Positions 16,624 to 24,090 of a stretch of 49,008 bases of DNA are shown here, piece by piece. This DNA comes from HGM13634 sp045537285. Its GTDB lineage: Bacteria; Bacillota; Clostridia; TANB77; CAG-508. The notes beneath the pieces are model-generated. The model was not told the DNA's origin. It did no database searches and worked only from the letters and a program-made list of their open reading frames with translations. The DNA is taken from assembly GCA_045537285.1 (NCBI GenBank), contig JAZSPC010000046.1, positions 1-49,008 on the forward strand. Reading direction: 5' to 3'. Made by a program: the position numbers and the translations under genes. Positions within the stretch are counted from its first letter, which is position 1. Each line of letters begins with the position of its first letter.

Positions 16624-16839
16624 ATGCTAAGAATAAAAGAAGGAATAGATTTAAAAGAGTTAGAAAAGTTTGGATTTGAAGATAATGAAGGCTTTTTACA
16701 AAAAGATGCTGAATGTATAACATATTACATAGATAAAGATTTTAGAACAATTGAAATATGGGATTATATAAGTGACGAAGTAGTCTTAGACGATACATTA
16801 TACGACCTTATCAAAGCTGATATTGTAGAAAGGATATAA
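16624..16839 (+). CDS. Early phage protein, unknown
   Basis: 71 residues, acidic, with IDLKELEKFGFE and an alternating beta pattern (CITYYIDKDFRTIEIW). Similar short proteins often neighbour YopX genes in Firmicutes phages. GGAGG precedes the ATG; the YopX gene starts one base after the stop. Confidence 0.55.
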   Translation: MLRIKEGIDLKELEKFGFEDNEGFLQKDAECITYYIDKDFRTIEIWDYISDEVVLDDTLYDLIKADIVERI

Positions 16840-16840
16840 G

Positions 16841-17220
16841 ATGAGAGAAATAAAATTTAGAGCTAAATATGGGAAAGAGTGGCTGTATGGAAGCTTAATA
16901 CATATTACTAAAACATATGATGGACAAGAATGTAATATGTTTCAAATAGTAGGTTATCACGGAGCTGGAATAGCTATTGACGAAGATAAAATAAATACCA
17001 TACGGACAGTTTACAGGACTAAAAGATAAAAACGGAAAAGAAATATATGAAGGAGATATATGCCAATTTGGAAAATACAAATGGACAATAGAATGGAAGA
17101 ATGACAGATTGGGATTTGGATATGCAGAAAATGCAGATAGAATGCTTGAATGTGATGGAAGACATTGTGAAGTAATACGGAAATGTTTTCGATAATCCAG
17201 ACTTATTAAAGGAGGAATAA
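16841..17220 (+). CDS. YopX-family phage protein, two +1 shifts at CGG
   Basis: YopX proteins are common in Firmicutes phages; function unknown. The start MREIKFRAKYGKEWLYGSL is typical. Read straight, the frame stops after 62 codons. Skipping the C at 17003 gives INTIGQFTGLKDKNGKEIYE and EGDI, the family hallmark. Skipping a second C at 17178 gives CEVIGNVFDNPDLLKEE, the usual family end, with a stop three bases before the next ATG. Both shifts fall before GGA glycine codons, following ATA. The resulting 125 residues match the usual family length. This gene is the clearest case because the consensus is known on both sides of each site. Confidence 0.9.
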
Positions 17221-17223
17221 ACA

Positions 17224-17547
17224 ATGGATATAGAAGTAGGAAATTATGTAAGAACTAAAAGTGGACAGATAAGCAAAGTTTTATGTATTAACAAAGACAG
17301 TTCATTCGATTTAATGGGCGAAAATTACGTATTAAGTTCTGCGTGGGTAGTAAACCACAGTAAAAACAAAATGGATATAGTTTGTGTAGGAGACTATGTA
17401 AACGGAAGATTAGTAATAGATAAAGCTGAAACTTACAAAGATAAAGTGACTTATGTTTTATGTAATGATGATTGTATGTTTTTTGAAGAAGATATAAGAA
17501 GCATTGTTACAGCAGAACAATTTGCATCAATAGAATATGTGTTTTAG
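17224..17547 (+). CDS. Early phage protein, SH3-like, unknown
   Basis: 107 residues rich in short beta strands (VGNYVRTKSGQISKVL...), ending SIVTAEQFASIEYVF, a terminal motif seen in several Firmicutes phage proteins of unknown role. GGAGG precedes the ATG, close behind YopX. Confidence 0.6.
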   Translation: MDIEVGNYVRTKSGQISKVLCINKDSSFDLMGENYVLSSAWVVNHSKNKMDIVCVGDYVNGRLVIDKAETYKDKVTYVLCNDDCMFFEEDIRSIVTAEQFASIEYVF

Positions 17548-17555
17548 GAGGTTTT

Positions 17556-17783
17556 ATGGAATATTATTTTATAACAAATAAAGAAGATGATTATGGGAAT
17601 TGTAGATGTGCAGTTTACTATGGAAAAGAAAACGATATAAGGAAACACGTTTATCATTATAAGAAAATACCAAAAACTCATTATGAAGTTTTGGAAAAAT
17701 ACTTTGAAAATATAAATGATGGAGATTGGGAAGATTTCGGTTATAGAACAATGAAAGAATATTTAAATGAGTATTATTGTTAG
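17556..17783 (+). CDS. Small early protein, unknown
   Basis: 75 residues, aromatic-rich (many Y and H). No domain recognised. AGGAGG lies just before the ATG. Confidence 0.5.
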   Translation: MEYYFITNKEDDYGNCRCAVYYGKENDIRKHVYHYKKIPKTHYEVLEKYFENINDGDWEDFGYRTMKEYLNEYYC

Positions 17784-17792
17784 GGGGTATAT

Positions 17793-18017
17793 ATGGAAGA
17801 TATAAAAGAAAAAACTGCTGATGAGATTATGGCAGAGTTAGGATATGAACATTGCGGATATGGTGATTTATCCTATATCGGTCCGTATGGATTTGAATTA
17901 TGGTTTGATGAAAAAGATAAAACAGTGGTATTAGATACTGCTTGGGTAAATACAAGAACATTATCTATGCCATTACTAAAAGCAATAAGTAAAAAAGTAG
18001 AGGAATTAAAATGGTAA
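17793..18017 (+). CDS. Small early protein, unknown
   Basis: 74 residues beginning MEDIKEKTADEIMAELGYEH, with beta strands FELWFDEKDKTVVLDT. It resembles a widespread short phage family without known function. Its stop overlaps the next start. Confidence 0.55.
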   Translation: MEDIKEKTADEIMAELGYEHCGYGDLSYIGPYGFELWFDEKDKTVVLDTAWVNTRTLSMPLLKAISKKVEELKW

Positions 18018-18190
18018 CGATTATTAGAAGTGAAATAGATATTTATAAGCAAGCATATCGAGATATGAAAATTAAATGTGAAATTGCCGAAAAAATTAAT
18101 ACAAGATACGAGCAACAAATTAAAGAACTTCAAGAAGAAAATAATGCTTATAAAATTTTATTAAGAAAACAGTTAGGAGATGATAAGTAG
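18011..18190 (+). CDS. Small coiled-coil protein
   Basis: 59 residues, almost all helical and charged (IKELQEENNAYKILL). It overlaps the preceding gene by seven bases. No function recognised. Confidence 0.5.
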   Translation: MVTIIRSEIDIYKQAYRDMKIKCEIAEKINTRYEQQIKELQEENNAYKILLRKQLGDDK

Positions 18191-18191
18191 T

Positions 18192-18749
18192 ATGGTAAAC
18201 AATCCAGAGTTAATAAATAAAATGATAAACAATATAAACAAACTAGATGATGAAACTATAAAACAAGCTATAAAAGAGGTAGAAAAGGAAGATATGGAAG
18301 AAGATATAAAGATATTAGAAGAAATGATAGAAGATTTAGAATATAAACATAAAACTTTTGGTTTAAGTGATAAATATTATAAGACATTAGAGAGATTTCT
18401 AAAACGATATAAAGAGTTGGAAGAAGAAAATAAAGAATTATTAGAGGTAAGAGTAAGTGCTTCTGCTCATACCAGAATAATAGAATTGGAAGAAGAAAAT
18501 AAAAATCAAAAAGAAGCATTAAATCAAGCAAATAAAAAGATATTAGCACAAAAAGGACAACTTAAAGTATTTAATGAAAAACAGTTTATCCCTATATCAG
18601 TTATACAGAATAAGATAGATGAATTAAAAAAACACATTATAGATAGTAGAAGTGTGATAGAAACAATAACAGGAGAAAAGTCAAATTTTGAAATATTAAC
18701 TGAAATTAAAATGAGTGCATTACAAGAATTATTAGAAGAAAGGGAATAA
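18192..18749 (+). CDS. Coiled-coil early protein, unknown
   Basis: About 185 residues from the ATG at 18192 (an in-frame ATG 12 bases upstream sits on the ribosome site). Long heptad-like stretches (YKELEEENKELLEVR, IIELEEENKNQKEAL) give a long coiled coil, with a short helical end. No catalytic motif seen. Confidence 0.6.
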   Translation: MVNNPELINKMINNINKLDDETIKQAIKEVEKEDMEEDIKILEEMIEDLEYKHKTFGLSDKYYKTLERFLKRYKELEEENKELLEVRVSASAHTRIIELEEENKNQKEALNQANKKILAQKGQLKVFNEKQFIPISVIQNKIDELKKHIIDSRSVIETITGEKSNFEILTEIKMSALQELLEERE

Positions 18750-18754
18750 ATAAT

Positions 18755-18938
18755 ATGTGTGAATATTGTGAAGATGGAAAAGGAATATGCAGAGATAATA
18801 GAAGAGAATTAGGAATTGAATTACATAGTGCAAGTAGTAAATTAGTAGCTTATGGAATAGATAAAGCTAATTGGGATATATCAGTAGAATGTAAAATAAA
18901 TTATTGTCCTATGTGTCGGTAGGAAGTTAGGAGAGTAA
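18755..18938 (+). CDS. Zinc-ribbon phage protein, +1 shift at CGG
   Basis: 60 residues after skipping the C at 18917: an N-terminal CEYCEDG cluster, then YCPMCGRKLGE and a TAA stop. Straight reading ends at TAG right after CGG, giving CPMCR. That lacks the usual G-R-K-L after the second CxxC, the end seen in many small phage zinc-ribbon proteins. Here the base after CGG is T, so the glycine codon is GGT. The shifted stop lies one base before the next ATG, matching the tight spacing of this operon. Confidence 0.8.
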
Positions 18939-18939
18939 T

Positions 18940-19417
18940 ATGTACGCAGACTGGATGAAAAAAATAAGTTTAGATGTAAGTGATGAAGATTTAGAAGAAG
19001 TTAAATTACCAATAGAAAGAGCAATAGAAATAGTAAAAAAGATTAAAAGGCCGTCATTATCTGGTGGATTTGAAAAACAAAGTGAAATATTAAAAGCTCT
19101 TGAAATAGTAACAAATTACATAGAAACAATGCATAGTGAATTTGATAGATTAGAAGGTATAGAAGATAATACAGCAATGTTAAAGATGGAACTAGAAGAA
19201 CAAACAGAAGCTAATAAAGAATTAAATAAAGTAATAATAACTTATAAAGCTATGATAAATGAGATGGCAGATACTTTAAAATGGTCGTTAAATAATGGAC
19301 CAGGATTTATACCTTCAACAATATGTACGTGTGAAGGCGATATAAAAAAATGTAAAGATAAAATATGTGAAGAATGTATCAAAGAATACTTTTACAAGAA
19401 AGTACGGTGATAAATAA
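18940..19417 (+). CDS. Early phage protein with Cys-rich end, +1 shift at CGG
   Basis: About 158 residues. A coiled coil in the middle (EDNTAMLKMELEEQTEANKE) is followed by a cysteine cluster (CTCEGDIKKCKDKICEEC). The frame meets CGG followed directly by TGA at 19405-19410. Skipping the C gives V-G-D-K and a TAA whose last base abuts the next ATG at 19418. Unshifted reading would end with V-R. The effect on the protein is small, so this site alone proves little, but the stop/start junction fits the shift. Confidence 0.7.
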
Positions 19418-19822
19418 ATGGATATATTAGATATATTTTTAGTAATTATAGGGGGAATGGTAGTAATTATATTGTGTAAATTTGCCTATGAACTAGATAA
19501 GCTAGGTAATGAAGACAACACCAAAAGGAGAAAAGGAATGATAAACAAGATAATAGATAGGATAATTGATAATTATTATACAGAAAAATTACTAGAAGAA
19601 ATAAGTTGGTGCTTTGAAGTAAGATATTTAGATTATAGATTTATTTTTAATAAAAATGAAGTAGAAATTAAAACAAAGAAAAATAAATATAGTCCTGAAT
19701 TTTATGAAGCAATAATTAGAATAAAAAAAGATGAAGCACTTAAATATTTATTAGACTACGATAAATTTAGGGAAAGCATAGTAAAAATTATTGAAGATTA
19801 TTTAGATAAAAATAAGGAGTGA
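19418..19822 (+). CDS. Membrane-anchored early protein, unknown
   Basis: 134 residues with an N-terminal membrane helix (residues 3-22), a basic turn (TKRRKGM) and a soluble helical domain. It begins immediately after the shifted stop of the previous gene. No family recognised. Confidence 0.55.
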   Translation: MDILDIFLVIIGGMVVIILCKFAYELDKLGNEDNTKRRKGMINKIIDRIIDNYYTEKLLEEISWCFEVRYLDYRFIFNKNEVEIKTKKNKYSPEFYEAIIRIKKDEALKYLLDYDKFRESIVKIIEDYLDKNKE

Positions 19823-19828
19823 TAACAA

Positions 19829-19918
19829 ATGATTAAATTTATATTAGGAATAATAATAGGAATACCAGTAGGTATGGTGTTATACGGAATATCTACGGCA
19901 GAGGAGGGAATGGAATGA
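19829..19918 (+). CDS. Very small membrane peptide
   Basis: 29 residues, mostly one hydrophobic helix (FILGIIIGIPVGMVLYGI). AAGGAG precedes the ATG, and it ends ATGA into the next gene. Probably real, judged by overlaps typical of this operon. Confidence 0.45.
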   Translation: MIKFILGIIIGIPVGMVLYGISTAEEGME

Positions 19919-20269
19919 AAACATATAAAGGTTATGAATTAATAAAAGCTATTGCAGAAAGAGAAATAAAAGAACGGATACAGATTTAAAGATAATTACG
20001 GAGAATACATATACAAGAAAGATAGTTTAGAAGAATTAGACTTATATAAAACAAATGAATTTGGATATGAAGAGATACCTGATTATAGTTTTTTTGCAGA
20101 TAAAGATAATGATTTTATTTTAATAGAAGAAAACCCCAATATTGATATACAGAGCATAGAAGAATTAGAATATCCTGCTCATAATTTAACAAGAGATTTA
20201 AGAGATGTAAGAATAAATGAATGTATAAGAGCAATTAAACAACTAGACAGACAAATAAATAATAATTAA
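19915..20269 (+). CDS. Conserved small phage protein, +1 shift at CGG
   Basis: Straight reading gives only 24 residues and stops after KERIQI. Skipping the C at 19975 gives 117 residues: MKTYKGYELIKAIAEREIKE, then GYRFKDNYGEYIY, and an uninterrupted frame to TAA 20267-20269. The beginning resembles phage proteins with YELI...EIKEGT.F near the N-terminus, where glycine is expected at exactly this point. The remaining 97 codons would otherwise be an unexplained 280-base gap in a tightly packed operon. No function known. Confidence 0.8.
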
Positions 20270-20283
20270 TAAGGAGGAGACTA

Positions 20284-20703
20284 ATGACAGCTAAACAGTT
20301 TTTATCACAAGCTCGTAGAATTGATAAAAGAATAGATAATTATGTGGAAGAGATAACACAATTATTAACATTAGCTACTAAAACAACTCCTAGCAATGCA
20401 CAAGAGAGAGTTCAATCATCAGGTACAGGAGATAAAGTTGGAGATGGTGCAGCAAAGATAGCCGATTTACAAAGAGAAATGGACGAATGGGTGGACGAGC
20501 TACTTATCAAGAAAGAAGAAATACGAAAAGTAATAGAACAAGTAGATGATACAGATTGTTACGATTTACTATATAAGAGGTACATATTATACAAGAAATG
20601 GGAACAAATAGCAGTAGATAAAGATATAACTACAATGGGTGTATGGAAAATGCACGGAAGAGCATTAAAAAAAGTAGAAAAAATTTTAGAGAGTTTATTG
20701 TAG
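20284..20703 (+). CDS. DUF1492/ArpU-type late transcription regulator (probable)
   Basis: 139 residues. The N-terminal coiled coil (SQARRIDKRIDNYVEEITQLL) and the C-terminal sigma-region-4-like helices (DCYDLLYKRYILYKKWEQIAVDKDIT...GRALKKVEKI) match the DUF1492/ArpU/RinA-like group that activates late phage genes. It is the last gene before the packaging and structural block, the usual place for such an activator. GGAGG precedes the ATG. Confidence 0.75.
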   Translation: MTAKQFLSQARRIDKRIDNYVEEITQLLTLATKTTPSNAQERVQSSGTGDKVGDGAAKIADLQREMDEWVDELLIKKEEIRKVIEQVDDTDCYDLLYKRYILYKKWEQIAVDKDITTMGVWKMHGRALKKVEKILESLL

Positions 20704-20756
20704 TTTATGTTGGTTTAGCATTATAATATATAATGTAAAAGAATATAAAATACATA

Positions 20757-20786
20757 TTGACGAACAAATAAGAGATAATGTATTAT
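20757..20786 (+). promoter_or_regulatory. Candidate late promoter
   Basis: TTGACG (20757-20762), 18 bases ending in TG, then TATTAT (20781-20786), downstream of the ArpU-like gene. Confidence 0.5.
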
Positions 20787-20833
20787 TGAATATAGGAAAA
20801 TATGCTAATAATGATAAGACAGGAGGAATTGAT

Positions 20834-21001
20834 ATGTATGGATATTGTAGTAAACTAAAAAAGAATGTTACAGTTAATAGAGATTATATTGATAGTAGTA
20901 CACTTGCAGAGGAATCAAAAGTAAAAGGATTAATTGATTGTATACATGCTCAAAACTGTAATTACTACAAAGAAAACGGGAAATGTGAATTAGAAAAATG
21001 A
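20834..21001 (+). CDS. Small Cys-rich protein, unknown
   Basis: 55 residues from the ATG after AGGAGG, with five cysteines (YCSKL...DCIHAQNCNYYKENGKC), probably metal-binding. It lies between the late promoter and a terminator. Confidence 0.6.
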   Translation: MYGYCSKLKKNVTVNRDYIDSSTLAEESKVKGLIDCIHAQNCNYYKENGKCELEK

Positions 21002-21006
21002 TTTTG

Positions 21007-21039
21007 AAAGAGTTTATCAAATAAGATAAGCTCTTTTTA
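21007..21039 (+). terminator. Rho-independent terminator
   Basis: AAAGAG ... CTCTTT stem with a long A/T loop and a T run, right after the small Cys-rich gene. Confidence 0.55.
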
Positions 21040-21043
21040 TTTT

Positions 21044-21262
21044 ATGTAAGTGGTGGAATAGGTAGACACTTTGAGGGGCATAAGTTAGATACCATTAGAA
21101 GAACATAAGAAACGTCTGGGTTGATAAAAGCTAACATGTTAGGTGCAAATCCTAACCTTACATTATTTGAGGATAGAAAGGCAGCTATCACGCCAAAGGC
21201 TGGAACTCTTCGGAGGACAGATTGGTCTTACAAGAGATGTAGGGGTGCCGACCTACCAAATA
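21044..21262 (+). ncRNA. Unidentified structured RNA with a tRNA-like first part
   Basis: No credible gene covers this stretch. ATGTAAG (21044) pairs perfectly with CTTACAT (21157-21163), enclosing TG, a type-II tRNA D-arm (GTGGAATAGGTAGACAC) and a T-arm-like hairpin GTTAGG-TGCAAAT-CCTAAC. The middle is too long for a tRNA and shows no clear anticodon arm. Then come hairpins GATAG/CTATC, GCC-AAA-GGC, CTC-TTCG-GAG (UUCG loop), GAC/GTC and GTAGG/CCTAC. The first loop holds GGCA and the last TGCC, which could kiss. Many stems in a row suggest a real RNA of unknown class. Confidence 0.5.
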
Positions 21263-21274
21263 ATATAAAAAAAA

Positions 21275-21348
21275 TACCCCCGATGGGATTCGAACCCACA
21301 TCTAACTCTTAGTTAGAGAGTTGTTCTATCCATTTAAACTACGGGGAT
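21275..21348 (-). tRNA. Phage tRNA with an unusual anticodon loop
   Basis: A full cloverleaf on the minus strand: acceptor ATCCCCG/CGGGGGT, D-arm GTTT/GAAC with GG, anticodon stem ACTCT/AGAGT, T-arm GTGGG-TTCGAAT-CCCAT, discriminator A, no encoded CCA. The anticodon loop is CTAACTA. By position the anticodon is AAC (valine, GUU), but U37 is abnormal and A34 is rare in bacteria outside tRNA-Arg. So the real decoding is uncertain. It is convergent with the structured RNA. Confidence 0.75.
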
Positions 21349-21409
21349 ATATTGATTATTATAGCACAAAAAACATATAAGTCAATATAAATTATAGGAG
21401 GACGAACCT

Positions 21410-21511
21410 ATGGAAGAAGCAAGAGAAACAATATGCAAAGGATGTCCAATAGAAAAAGAATGTAACAAAGGAATAGTACAACGTATAGACGGAAGCTATC
21501 ATTGTGCTTAG
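21410..21511 (+). CDS. Very small Cys-rich protein
   Basis: 33 residues (ETICKGCPIEKECNKG ... YHCA) with four cysteines. AGGAGG precedes the ATG. First gene after the RNA region. Confidence 0.5.
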   Translation: MEEARETICKGCPIEKECNKGIVQRIDGSYHCA

Positions 21512-21520
21512 GGATAAGAT

Positions 21521-21796
21521 ATGAAATGTATAGAATCTAACAAAATATGTCCTATGAATAATCTAAAATGCAAAGAATGTGCGCTAATGGATTGCAAGAA
21601 CACACTAAAGATGATAGAGGAGGAAGAAGAAATGTATTATAACAGACAAGAGCAAGAGTTTATCAAACAAATGCAAAGACAGTTTCCTTCTTGTGTAGTA
21701 AGTGGTAAGTTATGCACTCATTTAGAAGTATTAGATCTAGAAAAGGGCAAGGTTAGATGTTCGTATATGATAAATAAGAGGTGTACGTTAAAATAG
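21521..21796 (+). CDS. Cysteine-rich protein, unknown
   Basis: 91 residues with about ten cysteines in two clusters (CIESNKICPMNNLKCKECALMDC and CVVSGKLCTHL...CSYMINKRC) around an acidic helix. Probably binds zinc. It lies just upstream of the terminase genes. Function unknown. Confidence 0.6.
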   Translation: MKCIESNKICPMNNLKCKECALMDCKNTLKMIEEEEEMYYNRQEQEFIKQMQRQFPSCVVSGKLCTHLEVLDLEKGKVRCSYMINKRCTLK

Positions 21797-21832
21797 TGGA
21801 ACAAAACACTTAAAAGTAGGGAGATGAACAAT

Positions 21833-22216
21833 ATGAGCGAGAAGAAACACGCAGGTGGCAGACCACCAAAGTACAAAACAAAAGAAGAAATACAGGAAAA
21901 GATAGACAAGTATTTTAAACAATGTGATTATGATGGAGAACCATATACTGTAACAGGTTTAGGTTTAGCTTTGGATATGAGCAGACAAGACCTAATAAAT
22001 TACAGTAATAAAGAAGAGTTTTTTGACACAATAAAAAAAGCAAAGCTAAAAGTGGAAGAATATCTTGAAAAAAGACTTATAAAAGATAGTAGTTGCACAG
22101 GAATAATATTTAATCTAAAAAATAATTATGGTTGGAAAGACAAACAAGAAAATATTAATGTTGGGGTAACATATGAAGAATACATTAAAAAGGTAGAAGA
22201 TGCAGAAGAGTATTAA
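21833..22216 (+). CDS. Terminase small subunit
   Basis: 127 residues from the ATG at 21833 (GGGAG nine bases upstream). GGRPPKYKTKEEIQEKIDKYF and a helix-turn-helix (YTVTGLGLALDMSRQDLINY) form the DNA-recognition part, followed by a helical oligomerisation region and the IFNLKNNYGWKDKQE end typical of small terminases. It selects phage DNA for packaging. Its end overlaps the large-subunit start. Confidence 0.88.
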   Translation: MSEKKHAGGRPPKYKTKEEIQEKIDKYFKQCDYDGEPYTVTGLGLALDMSRQDLINYSNKEEFFDTIKKAKLKVEEYLEKRLIKDSSCTGIIFNLKNNYGWKDKQENINVGVTYEEYIKKVEDAEEY

Positions 22217-23846
22217 TACTAAAAAATACATAGAAGAATATGTAAAGATTAGAGATAAGAATAGCAAGATTATATCTTTAAGATTAAATGAACCTCAACT
22301 AAAATATTACAATACTATAAAAGAGTTAAAGAAACAGAACAAACCAGTAAGAATAATAATATTAAAAGCAAGACAAATGGGATTTAGTACAGCAACAGAA
22401 GGAATATTCTTTAAAGAAACCGTTACTAAGCCAAATGTAAATACAGCAATAGTAGCACATAAAGAAGATTCAACAACAAACTTATTTAATATGAGTAAGC
22501 TAATGTATAATGAGTTGCCTGATGCAATTAAACCAGAAAAGAAAGCAAGTAATGCAAAGGAACTAGTATTTAATAACAAAGATGGCACAGGATTAAATAG
22601 TAAAATAAAGTGTATGACAGCAGGAGGAGAAGGAGTTGGTAGGTCTGATACAATAAATAACTTACATATATCAGAGTTAGCTTTCTGGCAAGGAGATAAA
22701 AAACAAACACTATTAGGACTATTACAAGCAGTACCTAATAATCCTAATACAATGATTATAATAGAATCTACGGCAAACGGATTTGAATACTATAAGGAAT
22801 TATGGGACAATGCAGTTGCAGGAGCAAATGATTTCATACCTTTATTTATAGGATGGAACGAACTTAGTGAGTATCAAATGCCATATACTGGCTTTGATTT
22901 AACAAAAGAAGAAAAAGAACTACAAAGATTATATGGTATAACACTAGAACAATTAACTTGGAGAAGATGGTGTATAGCTAATAACTGTGGTGGAGATGAA
23001 GAACAATTTAAACAAGAATATCCAATAAATCCAGAAGAAGCATTTATCAGTACAGGTAAATGCTATTTTGGTAAGCAAAATATAATAGAAAGAATACAAG
23101 AAGTAAAAGAAGTTAAACCTGAAATGCAGGGATATTTTGAATATGACTATAATGGAATATCAATAAAAAATATTAAATGGATAGAAGATAAAGAAGGACC
23201 TATTAAGATATATGAAAAAGTAAAAAAAAGATATCCATACGTATTATCAGGAGATACTGCTGGGGAAGGCTCAGATAACTTTACAGGACATGTTTTAGAC
23301 AACACAACAGGAAAACAAGTAGCAGTATTAAAACAAGAATTTGACGAAATAAGCTATACAAGACAAATGTATTGTTTGGGAATGTATTACAACAAAGCAT
23401 TAATTGGTATTGAATCTAACTATTCTACTTATCCAATACAAGAACTAGAAAGACTAGAATATCCTAAATTATACATAAGAGAAAAAGAAGATACATACAC
23501 AGGAAAGCATAACAAATCTTATGGATTTAAAACTACATCAATAAGTAGACCAAGAATATTAGGACAGTTGCAGACAATATTTAAAGAAAACATAGAGCTT
23601 ATAGTAGATACAGATACATTAAAAGAAGGTTTAACATTTATAAAGAATGAAAAAGGAAGGCCAGAAGCACAAGTAGGATATCACGATGACTTAATTATGG
23701 CATTAGCAATAGCATATGACATAAGAACACAGCAAGATATGAAAGCAAAATCAGAGCGAAAAGAAAAAATAGATAAGATGTACAGTGACTTTGGCATACA
23801 AGAAGATATCAAAGAAGATTTTGGAAGTACAATAGAAGTAATTTAA
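22200..23846 (+). CDS. Terminase large subunit
   Basis: 548 residues. The ATPase domain has the atypical Walker A ILKARQMGFST (near residue 55) and Walker B-like ISELAFW (residues 158-164). The nuclease domain has the acidic SGDTAGEGSDN and YHDDLIMALAIAY motifs that bind metal. It powers DNA translocation into the capsid through the portal and cuts DNA. Overlaps the small subunit by 17 bases, as is common. Confidence 0.95.
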   Translation: MQKSINTKKYIEEYVKIRDKNSKIISLRLNEPQLKYYNTIKELKKQNKPVRIIILKARQMGFSTATEGIFFKETVTKPNVNTAIVAHKEDSTTNLFNMSKLMYNELPDAIKPEKKASNAKELVFNNKDGTGLNSKIKCMTAGGEGVGRSDTINNLHISELAFWQGDKKQTLLGLLQAVPNNPNTMIIIESTANGFEYYKELWDNAVAGANDFIPLFIGWNELSEYQMPYTGFDLTKEEKELQRLYGITLEQLTWRRWCIANNCGGDEEQFKQEYPINPEEAFISTGKCYFGKQNIIERIQEVKEVKPEMQGYFEYDYNGISIKNIKWIEDKEGPIKIYEKVKKRYPYVLSGDTAGEGSDNFTGHVLDNTTGKQVAVLKQEFDEISYTRQMYCLGMYYNKALIGIESNYSTYPIQELERLEYPKLYIREKEDTYTGKHNKSYGFKTTSISRPRILGQLQTIFKENIELIVDTDTLKEGLTFIKNEKGRPEAQVGYHDDLIMALAIAYDIRTQQDMKAKSERKEKIDKMYSDFGIQEDIKEDFGSTIEVI

Positions 23847-23859
23847 AAGGAGAAAGAAT

Positions 23860-24090
23860 ATGGAAGTATTATATTCGATTTTAGTAGCCCTTGCTTTAAG
23901 TATAGGGTTTTATTTTGGTTTTAAATTAGGAAGATATAACGAGTTTCCTAAGCTAAAATCTATTAAAACAATAAAGAAAGAAAAAGAAAAGGAAAAAGAA
24001 GACGAAGAAAATCTAAACCGATTTATACAATCTATAAATAATCTGAATGGATATGATGGAAGCTCAAAAGGACAGGAGGAAATTAAATAG
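23860..24090 (+). CDS. Small membrane protein of the packaging region
   Basis: 76 residues: one membrane helix (about residues 4-22) then a lysine/glutamate-rich coiled tail (KTIKKEKEKEKEDEENL). Its stop abuts the portal start. Function unknown. Confidence 0.55.
   Translation: MEVLYSILVALALSIGFYFGFKLGRYNEFPKLKSIKTIKKEKEKEKEDEENLNRFIQSINNLNGYDGSSKGQEEIK

Noticed and set aside
7464..19977. Random sequencing or assembly errors as the cause of all the frameshifts
   Set aside because: All eight are the same base (C) in the same codon phase, directly before a glycine codon. Random or motif-driven errors should also hit GGA in other phases. Only raw reads can finally exclude a systematic artefact, so this remains listed as the main refutation test.
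21044..21164. Ordinary tRNA-Leu
   Set aside because: D-arm and acceptor fit, but there is no normal anticodon stem-loop and the middle is about 30 bases too long. Kept as a tRNA-like RNA.
21238..21256. Hairpin with loop GGTGCCGA as an enlarged anticodon loop reading CGGC/CGGT
   Set aside because: It has no fitting acceptor, D-arm or T-arm around it, and six of the eight sites are CGGA, which it would not read.
21040..21270. GOLLD or ROOL large phage RNA
   Set aside because: The region is only about 220 bases, while those RNAs are several hundred bases long.
21121..21312. 63-codon open frame across the RNA region
   Set aside because: It reads through the structured RNA and the antisense of the tRNA (PMGFEPTS is typical antisense-tRNA sequence) and has no ribosome site.
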